DNA from: Chloroflexi bacterium RBG_13_53_26
GTDB taxonomy: Bacteria > Chloroflexota > Dehalococcoidia > UBA2247 > RBG-13-53-26
Reading direction: 5' to 3'
Length of the DNA: 13,073 bases
Assembly (NCBI GenBank): GCA_001795035.1
Contig: MGMW01000014.1
Coordinates: 1-13,073 of the forward strand
Shown: positions 1 through 8,783 of the stretch, one piece after another
How the letters are laid out: each line of letters starts with the position of its first letter
How positions within the stretch are numbered: position 1 is the stretch's first letter
Translations under genes and position numbers: made by a program
The notes under the pieces: generated by a model
What the model saw: only the letters and a program-made list of their open reading frames with translations
Databases searched by the model: none
What the model was told of the DNA's origin: nothing

Positions 1-66
1 CAAAAGTCGCAGACATGGACCATGCTCTACTTTACAATGAACTCGGTCAAAAAGGGGGTACAGGAA

Positions 67-351
67 ATGAGAAGTGAAGCGACAGCGATTTTGACAGAGC
101 GTGGTGATCACGATGAGGAAAACAGGTATGGGTGTCAGCATCACTGGGTGATCGATATGGCTGAAGGACCGGTGAGCAAGGGCAGATGTGAAACATGCGG
201 AATACAGAGGGAGTTCCATAACTATCTCTCCGATTGCCTGGCAGCGAATGATAAGGAGACATACGAACAATGGCTGGCGAGGCAAGGTCAACAGGAGAGA
301 AGGAGGGCAAGGGCGAAGAGGGGCGGCATATTCGCAGCAGGAGAGGACTAA
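67..351 (+). CDS. Small Cys/His-rich hypothetical protein, zinc-ribbon-like
   Basis: I do not recognise a named family. The 94-residue product carries C23, H25, H26 and then C41-x2-C44, with a further C57, a spacing that suits a single zinc site. The segment between the ligands (HWVIDMAEGPVSKG) is tidy and looks conserved-type rather than random. The C-terminus is very basic (QERRRARAKRGG), which would fit nucleic-acid contact, but that is inference. I chose the ATG at 67 because a purine-rich AAGGGGG lies 8 bases before it. An in-frame ATG at 22 would add 15 residues but has no ribosome-binding site. The next small gene starts 5 bases after this stop, so the two are probably co-transcribed. 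The coding assignment rests on the Cys/His pattern, ribosome site and tandem layout. Confidence 0.7.
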   Translation: MRSEATAILTERGDHDEENRYGCQHHWVIDMAEGPVSKGRCETCGIQREFHNYLSDCLAANDKETYEQWLARQGQQERRRARAKRGGIFAAGED

Positions 352-356
352 AGGCA

Positions 357-611
357 ATGATGACAAAGGGAAGATATGAGGCACAACGAAGGTGGGCCAG
401 GTGGTTTCCCAAGAAATTCGACGACAGGATCATTGAACTTTGGGCTGAGTCATGCAGCAGAGTCCACAGTGACTGCCGCGGGTGCGAGTTTATGGAGGAT
501 TGCCAGGACCTTGCCGATCGGTTGATCGGCTCTATGAACGCGCCACTGAAAAGTGGTCGCAGACAGACAATAAGACCTGAGTCGAGGCAACAATCGGGCT
601 GCAGTATGTAG
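357..611 (+). CDS. Small four-cysteine hypothetical protein
   Basis: Unrecognised 84-residue protein. It has an aromatic, basic N-terminal half (RRWARWFPKKFDDRIIELW) followed by four cysteines, C33-x6-C40-x2-C43-x5-C49, which could hold one zinc ion or an iron-sulfur cluster. The last 20 or so residues look unstructured. The frame is open further upstream to 270, overlapping the previous gene. I place the start at ATG 357 because AGGAGAGGA (339-347) sits about 10 bases upstream and the protein-like composition begins there. It follows the preceding small Cys-rich gene by 5 bases, which suggests one transcript and perhaps a joint role. No function is assigned. Confidence 0.6.
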   Translation: MMTKGRYEAQRRWARWFPKKFDDRIIELWAESCSRVHSDCRGCEFMEDCQDLADRLIGSMNAPLKSGRRQTIRPESRQQSGCSM

Positions 612-618
612 ATACAAT

Positions 619-675
619 CCCCCCGACCCCACCTGGATCCGCCTGAGGCGGATGACATAAGAGGGGGCGAGGGTG
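619..675. repeat. Nested inverted repeat in the gap before dnaJ
   Basis: A perfect 7-bp stem ATCCGCC (637-643) / GGCGGAT (647-653) closes a TGA loop. Outside it a C-rich arm (619-630) faces a G-rich arm (663-673), so a longer imperfect hairpin of about 55 bases can form. No T-run follows, so a classical intrinsic terminator is unlikely. A processing site, a transcription barrier or a copy of a dispersed element fits better. The rest of the 612-856 gap has no credible ORF. It contains short direct repeats (GCGAGGGTGA at 667 and 739; GTATGCC at 693 and 725). Confidence 0.55.
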
Positions 676-694
676 ACATCGGTGCGGTAGAGGT

Positions 695-724
695 ATGCCA
701 ATCCCAGGCATGATGTAGTAAAAT
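695..724 (+). promoter_or_regulatory. Possible promoter for the dnaJ-clpB operon
   Basis: TAAAAT (719-724) matches the -10 consensus at five of six positions. ATGCCA (695-700) is a weak -35 (four of six) at an 18-bp spacing. ATGCC (695-699) also pairs with GGCAT (707-711) across a 7-base loop. I see no CIRCE element and no HspR-type HAIR repeat here, so the heat-shock control of the operon is not evident. The match is modest. Confidence 0.3.
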
Positions 725-856
725 GTATGCCGATGGGAGCGAGGGTGATCTCCCTGAGGGTTGCCTGGGGCTGGCGTATTTTGTGTCGAGTCCAGGCACC
801 CGACATCAACAGGCGGCGGCCGATAAGAGAATCTGAGCTAAGGCGAAAACAGAGCT

Positions 857-1864
857 ATGGACTATAAAGACTACTACAAGATCTTAGGCATAGACAAAAA
901 GGCTACGGCCAAGGAAATAAAGCAGACCTATCGCAAACTGGCCCGCCAGCACCATCCGGATGTCAACCCGAACAACAAACAGGCCGAGGCCAGATTCAAA
1001 GAGATCAATGAGGCCTATGAAGTTCTGGGGGACCAGGAGAAACGAAAGAAATACGACGAGCTGGGGGTGAACTGGAAACAATATGAGCAGTGGCAGCAGG
1101 CAGGCGGTGAAGCCAGCGGGCAGCCTTTCGATTGGAGCCAGTTTGGCTTTGGTGCCGGACAAGGCAGGGGTGGTCGTTATCAGACTCGAACCGTAACGCC
1201 AGAAGAGCTGAAAAACATGTTCGGAGACTCGGGGCCGTTCTCGAGTTTCTTCTATACCTTTTTCGGTGGAGAAGAGCCTGATCAGGGAGGCAGACAGCAA
1301 TTTCGAACTGCATCGCGACCTCGCAGAGGGCAGGACCTGGAACAGCCAATAGAAATAGGCCTCGAGGAAGTCTTCCACGGCGCGAACCGAATCCTGCAGA
1401 TGGAAGATGCCAGTGGCAGAGTCCGCCGTCTGGAAGCTAAGATCCCCGCCGGGGTACAGGAGGGTTCCAGAGTGCGGCTGGCCGGTCAAGGTGGCCCCGG
1501 CGCAGGCAGGGGGCCATCCGGGGATATCTACCTGGTGGTCCACGTTTCCCCCCACCATCTCTTTGAACGAAAGGGGGATGACCTGTACCTCAAGTTGAGC
1601 GTCCCTCTGACCACAGCCATTCTGGGAGGCGAAGTGAGCGTGCCAACCCTCAGCGGCAAGGAAGTGATGCTGAGAATCCCGCCTGAGACGCAGAACGGGC
1701 GACTATTCCGTCTGAGGGGTAAGGGGACGCCGAAGCTGGAGACGCCTCAGCAACACGGAGACCTGTTGGCCGAGGTCAGGGTGCTCCTGCCGCAAGATCT
1801 TTCAGAAAAAGAGCGCAAGCTGTTCGAGGAATTGGCCAAGCTGCGCCCGGCAGATTGCAAGTAG
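857..1864 (+). CDS. cbpA: DnaJ-class co-chaperone without zinc finger (CbpA type)
   Basis: J-domain co-chaperone that would deliver unfolded clients to DnaK and stimulate its ATPase in the cytoplasm. The J domain covers residues 1-70 with the essential HPD at 33-35, followed by a Gly/Phe-rich linker (about 85-120). Next come the two beta-barrel client-binding domains (from about 160: EQPIEIGLEEVFHG, then a GDIYLVVHV stretch and the LRGKGTP motif near the end). There are no CxxCxGxG repeats, so this is a type II protein like CbpA and not canonical DnaJ. Its 335 residues are usual for that class. The start is the first ATG before DYKDYYKILG; the upstream TAAGG is a poor ribosome site. clpB starts 62 bases downstream with no terminator between, so both are probably one transcript. 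The symbol follows architecture only. Confidence 0.93.
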   Translation: MDYKDYYKILGIDKKATAKEIKQTYRKLARQHHPDVNPNNKQAEARFKEINEAYEVLGDQEKRKKYDELGVNWKQYEQWQQAGGEASGQPFDWSQFGFGAGQGRGGRYQTRTVTPEELKNMFGDSGPFSSFFYTFFGGEEPDQGGRQQFRTASRPRRGQDLEQPIEIGLEEVFHGANRILQMEDASGRVRRLEAKIPAGVQEGSRVRLAGQGGPGAGRGPSGDIYLVVHVSPHHLFERKGDDLYLKLSVPLTTAILGGEVSVPTLSGKEVMLRIPPETQNGRLFRLRGKGTPKLETPQQHGDLLAEVRVLLPQDLSEKERKLFEELAKLRPADCK

Positions 1865-1926
1865 TCCAGAGCACATCGAAGAGTTACGTCCAAAACCACT
1901 GCCCTGGATGGAGGAGGTGATAGTGG

Positions 1927-4569
<2,643 letters not shown>

Positions 4570-4611
4570 TCGCCAACGGGAACAAGTTGAGGGGAAGACA
4601 AGGAGGATGAG

Positions 4612-5133
4612 ATGAACGTCGTAGTCTACAGCACACGCACTTGACCATACTGTAACCAGGTGAAAGAGTTTCTTTCGCAAAAGGGGATCGCTTTCCAGGA
4701 GCACGACGTATCGGCTGATAGAGCAGCAGCCAAAGAGATGATCCAGAAGACGGGGCAAAGAGGGGTTCCGGTGATCACCGTAGATGACCAGGTGGTGATC
4801 GGTTTCGACCGCGCCAGGCTGGAGCAGTTGCTGGCCAAGCCAGGTGAGAGTCAACATCCCTCCCTGGGCCTGCAGGTGGCCGACGCCAGCAAGATCGCTC
4901 AGAAACTGGGTGCTATACCGGTATTCGGGGCCCTGGTGGGTGGCGTTAAGCCCGCCTCGGCGGGTGAGAAAGCGGGATTGCAGAAGGGCGATATAATCAC
5001 CGAGATAAACCTGCGCCGGATCAGCAATGCAGATGATTTGGAGAAGGCGCTGTCCGGGCTATCGTCCGGAAGTCATATGGCCATAGTCTTCACACGCGGG
5101 CAGAAAGAGCTGCGAGCCGAGGTCACGCTCTAG
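4612..5133 (+). CDS. Selenocysteine glutaredoxin-PDZ fusion (UGA at residue 11)
   Basis: Read from ATG 4612, the protein begins MNVVVYSTRT, meets UGA at 4642-4644, and continues PYCNQVKEF in the same frame to the stop at 5133. Glutaredoxins have CPYC at precisely this point, so UGA replaces the nucleophilic cysteine and the active site would be U11-P-Y-C14. The cis-proline motif (GVPV, residues 51-54) and the following GFDRARLEQLL helix complete the fold by about residue 75. Residues 84-173 form an HtrA-style PDZ domain (AGEKAGLQKGDIITEINLR). No signal peptide or membrane segment is seen, so it should be a cytoplasmic thiol/selenol reductase steered by its PDZ domain. AAGGAGG (4600-4606) lies 5 bases before the ATG and clpB ends 42 bases upstream, so the ribosome is placed ahead of the UGA. 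A start at GTG 4660 would delete the active site. Alternatives are a TGT/TGC-to-TGA mutation or a sequencing error. Confidence 0.85.
4660..4678 (+). promoter_or_regulatory. Candidate bacterial SECIS hairpin
   Basis: Twenty-two bases after the in-frame UGA (4642-4644) comes an apical loop AGTTT (4667-4671). It is closed by a 7-bp stem GTGAAAG (4660-4666) / CTTTCGC (4672-4678), with six Watson-Crick pairs and one G-U. Bacterial SECIS elements are known to lie just 3' of the UGA, with a small loop carrying G in its first two positions and roughly 16-37 bases between UGA and loop. This one has G at loop position 2 and suitable spacing. SelB binding itself is inferred. Confidence 0.75.
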
Positions 5134-5163
5134 GGCAGCAGAGACTCCCTTCGAGGAATGACC

Positions 5164-5201
5164 TAGCAGGGACGGTCGGCAGGCCGTCCCTGTTGCTTTT
5201 T
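5164..5201 (+). terminator. Intrinsic terminator of the chaperone-glutaredoxin operon
   Basis: CAGGGACGG (5167-5175) pairs perfectly with CCGTCCCTG (5184-5192) around an 8-base loop. The stem can extend outward by A-U and G-U pairs. It is followed by TTGCTTTTT on the + strand. It lies 33 bases after the glutaredoxin-PDZ stop and before the convergent hicB end. The other strand lacks a T-run, so it acts mainly for the + strand. Confidence 0.88.
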
Positions 5202-5229
5202 GGCGATGGCACCCGACGCGGAGCGACTC

Positions 5230-5559
5230 TCAGCGACTCAACTTCGCGCTGACGACCCGATTCAGACTGACGCCCGCCTCGGCTGCCTCTAGGGCAAGAT
5301 CACGATGGACTTCCGGAGGCACGCGCACCATGAACTTTCCGCTGAAGCTCTTGGAAGCGATAGGTTTCGGGGGGACTTCGCCATTGGCCCTCATATCCGC
5401 CACCACATCCGCGACCAACTGACGGATGCCAGCAAAAGCTTCATCCTGGCTCCCAGCTACCCAACTCAGGCTGGGAAACTCGGTGCACAGACCAACGTAT
5501 TCTGCGTCCTCCTCAGACCACATCACCCGATAGCTGTAATGATCATTCTCCGACACCAC
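5230..5559 (-). CDS. hicB: HicB-family antitoxin with C-terminal ribbon-helix-helix
   Basis: Antitoxin that should bind and neutralise the HicA ribonuclease and repress its own promoter. Residues 8-60 match the HicB N-terminal fold (YSYRVMWSEEDAEYVGLCTEFPSL, then the SQDEAFAGIRQLV helix). Residues 73-106 form a ribbon-helix-helix DNA-binding unit (GKFMVRVPPEVHRDLALEAAE then GVSLNRVV). The GTG start at 5557-5559 is preceded by GGAGG with a 6-base spacer, lying inside the toxin gene. The two frames overlap by 17 bases (5543-5559), so translation is probably coupled. The stop is TGA, which shows that UGA terminates normally in this genome. At 109 residues it is of ordinary size for HicB with an RHH domain. 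Confidence 0.9.
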   Translation of the reverse strand: MVSENDHYSYRVMWSEEDAEYVGLCTEFPSLSWVAGSQDEAFAGIRQLVADVVADMRANGEVPPKPIASKSFSGKFMVRVPPEVHRDLALEAAEAGVSLNRVVSAKLSR

Positions 5560-5803
5560 GTTCCACCTCCAGTCGTTCTATAGCCCTTAGAACCTGTCTC
5601 ACTTGATAGGCTTTGGCTTTACTGCCTTCGCTCTGGATATTGACCCTCGGATCACCGGCCCAGGGTGTTCTGTACACGCGATGGCTGCTTGCCCTTTGAC
5701 GCGGTTTGCCGAAGTAGAAGTCACAGACCTTACACAGATCACTGAAGCGAACATTCCTGGGATTCTGCCTCATCCGGACTATGATCTCCTCAATGTTCGC
5801 CAC
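5543..5803 (-). CDS. hicA: HicA-family mRNA interferase toxin
   Basis: Small double-stranded-RNA-binding-fold ribonuclease expected to cleave mRNA and stall growth when free of HicB. The 86-residue protein carries the family signature SSHRVYRTP, with the catalytic-type histidine at H41, then DPRVNIQ and the AKAYQVRQVL helix. It has a longer N-terminus than E. coli HicA (NIEEIIVRMRQNPRNVRFSDLCKV), typical of the larger HicA-like subgroup. The start is GTG at 5801-5803. No Shine-Dalgarno precedes it, and the promoter position suggests a leaderless message. A later ATG (residue 11, GAGGAG 12 bases upstream) is possible but would cut a helix that belongs to the family. It is first in its operon with hicB. 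Confidence 0.88.
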   Translation of the reverse strand: MANIEEIIVRMRQNPRNVRFSDLCKVCDFYFGKPRQRASSHRVYRTPWAGDPRVNIQSEGSKAKAYQVRQVLRAIERLEVERGVGE

Positions 5804-5809
5804 AGGGTT

Positions 5810-5838
5810 ATAGTATCACTAATGATATCATATGTCAA
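5810..5838 (-). promoter_or_regulatory. hicAB promoter with operator-like repeats in the spacer
   Basis: Read on the - strand, a perfect TTGACA (5833-5838) is followed by a 17-bp spacer and TACTAT (5810-5815). Six bases later comes the GTG of hicA, so transcription would begin at or next to the start codon. The spacer holds two overlapping inverted repeats: the 10-bp palindrome ATGATATCAT (5822-5831) and TATCA-N4-TGATA (5814-5827). These are good candidates for the HicB ribbon-helix-helix operator. Confidence 0.7.
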
Positions 5839-5935
5839 TCCCTGGCCGGTGGTGAGGTTCTTCTCACAGTACCTGTTCACATACAGGATGGTCTGGCCGC
5901 CCTCGGTCTTCTGGCAACAGACCCAGGAATGTGGC

Positions 5936-5941
5936 TATAAT
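5936..5941 (+). promoter_or_regulatory. -10 element for the FAH-reductase operon
   Basis: A perfect TATAAT lies 25 bases before the TTG start of the FAH-family gene, giving a predicted transcript start near 5948 and a short leader that includes the GAGGAG ribosome site. The -35 region is poor (best match three of six), so an activator or an alternative recognition mode may be needed. Confidence 0.5.
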
Positions 5942-5966
5942 ATGGCAGGTGTAAGAGGAGATAGAG

Positions 5967-6764
5967 TTGAGGATCGTCCGCTTCGTGGCTCAAGGCAAGG
6001 CCAGGTACGGCGTGTTGGAAGGGGATATCATCCGCAGCCTTCGCGGCAGTCCCTTCACTCGGTCCGGGATTCCCGTCCATTCCCTCAAATTCGACGGCAA
6101 TGCCTGTGATCTGGATAAGGCAAAGCTGCTGGCCCCCTGCACTCCTTCCAAGCTGGTGTGCCTGGGGGTGAACTACCGCCGCCACGCCGAAGAGACCGGA
6201 CTTCCCATACCTGCAGTGCCACTCATCTTCCTCAAACCATCCACCGCAGTCATCGGCCCCGACGAGAGTATAGTCCTCCCTCCCCTCCCCAAGCGCCGTG
6301 TGGACTACGAAGCCGAACTGGGTGTGGTCATCGGCCAGAGAGCCAAGAATGTGCTCGCAGCAAAGGCAAACGACCACATCCTGGGTTACACCTGTGTGAA
6401 CGACGTCTCAGAACGCTATGCCCAGCGAGACGACGGTCAATGGACCAGATCGAAGAGCTACGACACCTTCGCCCCCATCGGCCCCTGGATCGAGACCGAC
6501 ATCAACCCGCATGATCTGAAGATAGAGAGCTACCTCAACGGTGAGGTACGCCAGTCTGCCCGCACCAGCGACCTGATATTCGGCATAGCTGAACTGGTGA
6601 GCTTCATCTCCGGCATAATGACGCTGCTGCCGGGCGACGTCATCGCCACAGGCACACCATCAGGTATCGGGCGGATGAATCCCGGCGACGTGGTCGAGAT
6701 CAAGATAGAGGGCATCGGCACGCTGAGGAACTTCGTGGTGGATCAGGCTCAAGGAGAGTCATAA
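5967..6764 (+). CDS. Fumarylacetoacetate hydrolase-family protein
   Basis: Metal-dependent hydrolase, isomerase or decarboxylase acting on 2-oxo/enol acids such as ring-cleavage products. Family landmarks are clear: GVNYRRHAEE (67-76), PLIFLKP (85-91), the metal ligands E115 and E117 in VDYEAELGVVIG, D146 in CVNDVSERYAQRD, K163 in RSKSYDTFAPIGPW, and GDVIATGTPSGIG (223-235). The 265 residues match the usual size. The start is TTG at 5967, supported by GAGGAG (5955-5960) with a 6-base spacer and by MRIVRF, the normal family N-terminus. The stop TAA shares its last A with the ATG of the downstream enoate reductase, so the two are translationally coupled. Members range over acylpyruvate hydrolase, HpcE-type isomerase and related activities, and the sequence alone does not choose between them. 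Confidence 0.92.
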   Translation: MRIVRFVAQGKARYGVLEGDIIRSLRGSPFTRSGIPVHSLKFDGNACDLDKAKLLAPCTPSKLVCLGVNYRRHAEETGLPIPAVPLIFLKPSTAVIGPDESIVLPPLPKRRVDYEAELGVVIGQRAKNVLAAKANDHILGYTCVNDVSERYAQRDDGQWTRSKSYDTFAPIGPWIETDINPHDLKIESYLNGEVRQSARTSDLIFGIAELVSFISGIMTLLPGDVIATGTPSGIGRMNPGDVVEIKIEGIGTLRNFVVDQAQGES

Positions 6765-8746
6765 TGGGCAAACTGAAGCATCTCTTCCAACCGGTGAAGA
6801 TAGGCACCATGGAGGTGAAGAACAGGATCGTAATGTCCGCTATGGACCCCGGTTTTGGCATCGACGATGACGGGTGTGTGACGGACCAGCTCACCGAATT
6901 TCTGGTAGAGAGGGCACGCAGTCGTCCGGGCATGATCGTCACCGGCGCTACACCAGTGCACCCGACAGGCACAGCAGACCCGAACACCATCAAGATGGTG
7001 CATCTGTGGGACGAAAGGGTGCTGCCCAGCCTGGAGAGGATGGTAAAGGCAGTACACCGGTATGACGTCAAGTTCGGCGCACAGTTGAACCACGGAGGGC
7101 TGGCCCACCTGCCCCAGGAGGCCGTGTGCGCATCGGTGATTCCGGAGTTGGCCCGGCTTGGCCTTCCGGTGAGAGAGGCATCCAGAGAAGAATTGAGGGA
7201 GTACATTGAGGCCTTCGCCACAGCAGCAGAGCGATCCGTGAGAGTGGGATTTGACTTCATCGAGATTCACGGCGGGCACGGATACCTGGTGAACACCTTC
7301 CTCACCCCCTACTACAACCGCAGAACCGATGAGTACGGCGGCAGTTTTGATAACAGGACCAGGTTCCTGCTGGAGATCATACGGGCAGTCAGAGGAAGGA
7401 TCGGTCACAGCATCCCCCTAGGCGTGCGACTGAACGGCAACGATTTCATACCCCAGGGAGCCTGGAGACTGCCAGAACTGTGCCACCTGGCTCCCACTCT
7501 GGAGAGGGAATCAGTCAACTACATCAACATATCGGCCGGTGCTACATCTATGGGCACGCTGCACTACACCATCATGCCTATGTATCAGGAGCAGGGCGTC
7601 TTCGCTGCCTTCAGTGAAGAGGTCAAGAGATACGTCTCAATCCCGGTGATCATCACGGGACGCATAAAGAGTCCGATTGTGGCTGACAGGATTATCAAAG
7701 AGGGTAAGGCCGACCTGGTGGTCATGTCCAGAGCCCAGATAGCCGACCCTGAACTGGCGGAAAAAGCGCGGCAGGGAGAGATAGCCGACATACGACCCTG
7801 CCTGGCGGAGTGCCTGGGGTGCATCGAGGGAATTCTGCGCTACGGAGAGGCAAGCTGCGCCGTGAATGCCAGGCTGGGTAGGGAGTATCTCCTGAAGGAG
7901 ATAGAGGGAGAGAAAAAGGCCTCTGCGAAGAGAGTCCTGGTAGCAGGAGCGGGGTGCGCCGGACTGGAAGCATCCAGAAGGGCGGCTTTCGCAGGGCATG
8001 AGGTCACCTTGTGCGACAGCAGGAGCTGGATAGGCGGTCAGCTCAGGCTGGCTGCCGGAATGCCGAAGAGGCAGGAGATAGGGGATATCATCCCGTGGTA
8101 CGAAAGGCAGCTCCACAGACTGGGCGTACAGATACGTCTGAATACCACCGTTGATGAAAGCCTGCTGGACCAGATCAGGCCCGATGTACTGGTAGTCGCC
8201 TGTGGCAGCCTGCCGGAGGTACCGCTGGGATTCATCGACGGATTGGGGGACATCAAGGATATCGAACTGGTAATGGTGGACGATCTCATAGAGGAAGAGC
8301 GGCTGACGGGTGATAACGTGCTCGTCGTCGGCGGAGATCAGATCGGCCTCCAGGTAGCAGACTACCTCTCCGAAAAGGGCAAGACGGTGTGTGTGGTGGA
8401 GAAAGGGGACCACTTTGCCCAGAAGATGGCCTCCAACGACAGGCGTTTCCTGGTGGGGAGACTGATCGAGCAGGGTGTGAAAAGGCACAAGAACGTGGAG
8501 AAGGTGGAGATTCTGCCCACCGACGAAGTCTGGATGACCGGCGGCGGCAGGAGAGAGAGGTTGCCCAAGATTGACACCATTGTTCTGGCCAGCCAGAGAC
8601 GCCCCAATATGTTCCTGGAAGAGGTGGCGAAGCGGAAGGGCATTGAAACCCACATAATAGGAGACGCCAGCGGCGTCGCCGGTGAAGGACAGGGCACCAT
8701 CATGGCAGCAATCACTGCGGGATACGATGTGGGGCGACAGATTTAG
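6764..8746 (+). CDS. Old-yellow-enzyme-type enoate reductase (FadH/BaiCD-like)
   Basis: Three-domain flavo-iron-sulfur reductase of the 2,4-dienoyl-CoA reductase/BaiCD class, expected to reduce an activated C=C bond (or run in reverse) with NAD(P)H. Residues 1-340 form the FMN TIM barrel, with H169-GGHGYL carrying the catalytic-type Y174, then NRRTDEYGGS. The [4Fe-4S] cysteines are C346, C350, C353 and C365. Total span matches FadH, but the second cysteine is shifted by one (Cx3Cx2Cx11C instead of Cx2Cx3Cx11C). Residues 390-660 form the FAD/NAD(P) part, with GAGCAG (395-400) and a second Rossmann motif at 522-528 where the usual third glycine is D525. The length of 660 residues is normal. AAGGAGAG lies 5 bases before ATG 6764, and the start overlaps the FAH stop by one base. 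Relatives include 2-enoate reductases and bile-acid BaiCD/BaiH; the substrate is unknown. Confidence 0.93.
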   Translation: MGKLKHLFQPVKIGTMEVKNRIVMSAMDPGFGIDDDGCVTDQLTEFLVERARSRPGMIVTGATPVHPTGTADPNTIKMVHLWDERVLPSLERMVKAVHRYDVKFGAQLNHGGLAHLPQEAVCASVIPELARLGLPVREASREELREYIEAFATAAERSVRVGFDFIEIHGGHGYLVNTFLTPYYNRRTDEYGGSFDNRTRFLLEIIRAVRGRIGHSIPLGVRLNGNDFIPQGAWRLPELCHLAPTLERESVNYINISAGATSMGTLHYTIMPMYQEQGVFAAFSEEVKRYVSIPVIITGRIKSPIVADRIIKEGKADLVVMSRAQIADPELAEKARQGEIADIRPCLAECLGCIEGILRYGEASCAVNARLGREYLLKEIEGEKKASAKRVLVAGAGCAGLEASRRAAFAGHEVTLCDSRSWIGGQLRLAAGMPKRQEIGDIIPWYERQLHRLGVQIRLNTTVDESLLDQIRPDVLVVACGSLPEVPLGFIDGLGDIKDIELVMVDDLIEEERLTGDNVLVVGGDQIGLQVADYLSEKGKTVCVVEKGDHFAQKMASNDRRFLVGRLIEQGVKRHKNVEKVEILPTDEVWMTGGGRRERLPKIDTIVLASQRRPNMFLEEVAKRKGIETHIIGDASGVAGEGQGTIMAAITAGYDVGRQI

Positions 8747-8783
8747 CGTAGTATCCCCATGATGGTTCAACAATGGCATCAAA

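Noticed and set aside
33..38. TACAAT as a -10 element before the first small gene
   Set aside because: No -35 at a usable distance within the visible sequence, and the window edge is too close to judge.
47..799. 250-codon - strand frame over the first two small genes
   Set aside because: Low-complexity Ser/Pro/Leu/His translation. It spans the nested inverted repeat and the non-coding gap, and competes with two + strand genes with ribosome sites and Cys motifs.
1865..1926. Terminator or separate promoter between dnaJ and clpB
   Set aside because: Only 62 bases with no hairpin-T pattern and no convincing -10/-35 pair, so co-transcription is simpler.
4660..5133. Shorter gene starting at GTG 4660 without the UGA
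   Set aside because: It would start inside the glutaredoxin fold, after the active site. It has no proper ribosome site, whereas ATG 4612 has AAGGAGG and an intact glutaredoxin N-terminus around the UGA.
4612..5133. UGA reassigned to an amino acid genome-wide (code 4 or 25)
   Set aside because: TGA closes hicA, hicB, the SnoaL-like gene and the ferredoxin gene at sensible family lengths, and no other gene here has an internal TGA.
5603..6109. 168-codon + strand frame across hicA and the FAH start
   Set aside because: It runs antisense to hicA and over the divergent promoters, then out of frame into the FAH gene, with no family signature.
7637..8782. 381-codon - strand frame opposite the enoate reductase
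   Set aside because: Antisense shadow; the + strand frame has full domain structure.
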